A stretch of DNA of 21,402 nucleotides, taken from CAZIPE01 sp964541305 (GTDB lineage: Bacteria; Patescibacteriota; Saccharimonadia; Saccharimonadales; UBA7683). Below are positions 20,401 to 21,402 of the stretch, one piece after another. The position numbers and the translations under genes were made by a program. The notes under the pieces were generated by a model. That model did not search any database and was not told the origin of the DNA. It saw only the letters and a list, made by a program, of their open reading frames with translations. The stretch is taken from positions 1 through 21,402 of the forward strand of contig CAZIPE010000012.1 in assembly GCA_964541305.1 (NCBI GenBank), in the 5' to 3' direction. Position 1 is the first letter of the stretch, and each line of letters opens with the position of its first letter.

Positions 20401-21402
20401 ACCATAAGAGCCGAGCAAGGTGATTTGAGTGATCAGCATAATATTACGGTCATCGCAGACAGTGAACCAATCATACCAACCACAGTGCTACCTCCCGAGG
20501 TAAAAAATGACAAAAAACAGAGCCCCGCAGGCCAAATGGCCCTGCAGTCCTTTGAAGCGAAGATAACTAAAAAAAGTCCTTTTTCTGGCATTCTACTTAG
20601 CGCCAAGGGATGGCTGCGTAGCATACCCCCACCTCTCATAAACGCCTTTCCCTATTTCTTGTTCCTCCTCCTCCTGCTACTTGCAACCTACTACTTGTAC
20701 CAAACACAAAAACAACTTCGCACGGAACAAAGACTGCAGGCAATATTCGAAAAACAACGTGTGCTTTCCCAAGAAAAAAGAAATTTCTTGGAACTAACTA
20801 GTCACTACCTGAGGACACCACTAACCTATATAAAGGCGGGTGCGGAGATGTTAACTAAGGCTAAACCAACTGAATCGGTTTCAGAAGAACTATCCCAGTC
20901 AGTCAGCCACCTATCGCTATTTATTGAGTCACTCATTGAAGAGGCGAGTACTAATCGGGTAATGGGAGAGCTCGTTCCGCCTGAAAAAGCTAGTTCACCG
21001 TGGCTCAGTAAATCATTCTTACTCCCATTCGTCGGCTTTATTTCGACAATAGCCCTCTTTTATCTTAGCTTCACCTTAATTGCAGGTATTAGTTTTTCGG
21101 GTGCAACTATTATCACTCAAATACTCATTTGTTTCTTGGTCACCCAGTTATTTTACGGACTCTTTAAAAATCATCAACGAGTAGAGGAGGAGAAGCACCA
21201 CCTCGAGAAGACGATTAAGGCAGAAGTAGAACTCGATCATACTCGCTCGAAGTTACTAAAAGATGCAGGAGAGCAGTTACAAACTAGAACTGACCATCTT
21301 GAAAGTACTCTCAACAAATTCACAGGCGACCAGTCGACATCCCAGTCAATCATCCACCAAGGCACCACCCGCCTACAAGAACTAGCTCGTACCTTCTCTT
21401 TA
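17404..21402 (+). CDS. Giant surface receptor with histidine-kinase DHp (3'-partial)
   Basis: The frame is open for 1333 codons to the window edge; a TAG at 17389 leaves GTG 17404 as the first start. Residues 1-35 are a signal peptide; 38-120 an Ig-like domain; about 125-845 a beta-propeller-like region with many YVTN-type blades (such as KLYILES and YLYVFNQ); 847-1014 two identical 84-residue Ig-like repeats; 1015-1079 a linker; 1080-1100 a membrane helix. The cytoplasmic part has a HisKA-like H-box, FLELTSHYLRTPLTYIKAG, with phosphoacceptor His1134. Two further membrane helices follow (about 1205-1226 and 1231-1254), then a helical segment (1258-1333) resembling a second DHp with Glu1290 at the His position. 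No ATPase domain has appeared by the edge. It is most likely a ligand-sensing kinase for surface or host contact; the ligand is unknown. Confidence 0.85.
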   Translation, partial: MKHLRLHHYSYFILTIALILFNGFSVFSALRAVQAEEAPVTITSPTANQQIIQGQQTITGTGPALKEVLVFDGEDSIGAVVTQANGTWSLEWNNQIPGEHTLKAIAATGALHRATLNGPYSVQTHDINNGQITQNYSSGFSGSVDTQYDSATNRIYTINFMGRSVSILNAETKEVVDEVPYTSSSIGRVDAFNKIYHDSVYDESGHKLYILESYLPDSIPPKLHILNTQTLTSTTLVLDQSDFGATLKNLHLDPNGDYLYVFNQDSPDKIARINLSTNTLDASWNNRFTARSIIAMPNGDVYMSNRDGNTLTQVYTEATDSLEDLNIDEAVCSSDGTDALSLSSDFKTLYIVCRAAVGDPKVLAYNTETADVNTTFSYKSIVTTGLLQGNHLLLYAEGDTSIRVINTTTNTEEPAITGFSGSVEENSFIFGDSSTLYFSAYDFPNNYMYTVNLATGSITDTWDYSVFSSYHGIQRAVRTTTGTPFIIVTPERFFSTLGFISPSTGELHLVSSGMGMAQKVYHSPENERSFTLEIRAIQDNGSSVVPVTNTTSGEYEGAVQLPNGFLPGTGVMSDDGSMLYVAGVFANFTQDNSAKIYAINTSTLAVERVYSSVENTGLDFFRVNMTVSDSALYFGTSTKMHRLNLETDTTQTVDITACVQFQCNFQGIAVDGNSQYLASVTGIGQITIYNATNLSVERTISEPGAYFMALNFDTDGNLLAGRGTTGASQPSLNKYALSDGSLISSTNLSAYSESTPTDICAIDNITPSNQANYWMVTALCSNLSTTFGFRESLSLVDISSNAELSNETIEEVSDALDRGILETPWVRFSLNNNAIDPQVSAATVNVTVITSSSAIDITEPPQNAKIQVGKRTIKGTAPPSSNITVKINGSTVSTVQSDENGLWESEYTFSTKGAYTIRAEQGDLSDQHNITVITSSSAIDITEPPQNAKIQVGKRTIKGTAPPSSNITVKINGSTVSTVQSDENGLWESEYTFSTKGAYTIRAEQGDLSDQHNITVIADSEPIIPTTVLPPEVKNDKKQSPAGQMALQSFEAKITKKSPFSGILLSAKGWLRSIPPPLINAFPYFLFLLLLLLATYYLYQTQKQLRTEQRLQAIFEKQRVLSQEKRNFLELTSHYLRTPLTYIKAGAEMLTKAKPTESVSEELSQSVSHLSLFIESLIEEASTNRVMGELVPPEKASSPWLSKSFLLPFVGFISTIALFYLSFTLIAGISFSGATIITQILICFLVTQLFYGLFKNHQRVEEEKHHLEKTIKAEVELDHTRSKLLKDAGEQLQTRTDHLESTLNKFTGDQSTSQSIIHQGTTRLQELARTFSL
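19942..20450 (+). repeat. Perfect 252-bp tandem repeat (two copies) encoding Ig-like domains
   Basis: Copy 1 is 19942-20193 and copy 2 is 20194-20445, with the first 5 bases of a third unit after that. I found no difference between the copies reading base by base. The unit is 84 codons and keeps frame. Each copy encodes an Ig-like domain with the core VGKRTIKGTAPPSSNITVKI, related to the N-terminal domain at residues 38-120. Confidence 0.95.

Noticed and set aside
1..21402. CRISPR arrays, insertion sequences, rRNA, and UGA recoding
   Set aside because: No regularly spaced short repeats, transposase motifs or rRNA were seen, and UGA ends several genes at the expected family C-terminus.

Overview
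The window looks like the chromosome of a small-genome Candidate Phyla Radiation bacterium, most likely Candidatus Saccharibacteria (TM7). This is inference from gene content: a stand-alone RRM protein, a sortase with an LPNTG protein, a stand-alone ATP-cone protein beside a flavin disulphide reductase, a VTC/DUF4956 pair, a short TilS, and housekeeping genes (ftsH, murJ, lepA) in compact order. UGA acts as an ordinary stop (lepA ends cleanly at TGA), which argues against the code-25 lineages Gracilibacteria and Absconditabacteria. No database search was possible.

Layout. 1-1280: initiator tRNA with terminator, an aldo/keto reductase, and a non-coding stretch with a long hairpin. 1280-3810: an unrecognised gene, then a three-gene surface cluster (basic membrane protein, small LPNTG protein, sortase) closed by a terminator shared with the convergent RRM gene. 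3835-6020 (minus): RRM protein; ATP-cone protein overlapping a disulphide reductase. 6160-6690: a second CAU tRNA, a GIY-YIG gene, and a partial copy of that tRNA's 3' end beyond it, which suggests an integration scar. 6678-10217: a membrane-anchored Nudix protein (minus), divergent from a lamin-tail / VTC polyphosphate polymerase / DUF4956 operon, then a small unknown gene carrying a terminator-like hairpin inside its coding region. 10221-17323: an HD nucleotidase divergent from tilS, then ftsH, murJ and lepA. 17404 to the right edge: one very large open gene whose stop lies outside the window.

The most unusual content is that last gene. It encodes a signal peptide, an Ig-like domain, a long beta-propeller-like region, two Ig-like repeats identical at the DNA level (252-bp tandem duplication), a membrane helix, a histidine-kinase phosphoacceptor module with intact His, two more membrane helices, and a second DHp-like helical segment with Glu at the His position. 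It reads as a giant surface-sensing kinase.

A second window-wide signal is leaderless expression. At least eight genes (181, 2151, 7214 minus, 7297, 9777, 10862 minus, 10880, 15449) have a -10 hexamer ending only 6-11 nt before the start codon, so transcripts would begin at or within a few bases of it. ftsH and the gene at 1284 instead have clear Shine-Dalgarno sequences.

Functionally the window combines translation and tRNA functions (two CAU tRNAs, TilS, EF4, RRM protein), envelope biogenesis and quality control (MurJ, FtsH), surface display and sensing (sortase cluster, lamin-tail protein, giant kinase), and nucleotide, redox or phosphate metabolism (HD nucleotidase, Nudix, ATP-cone plus disulphide reductase, VTC polymerase).
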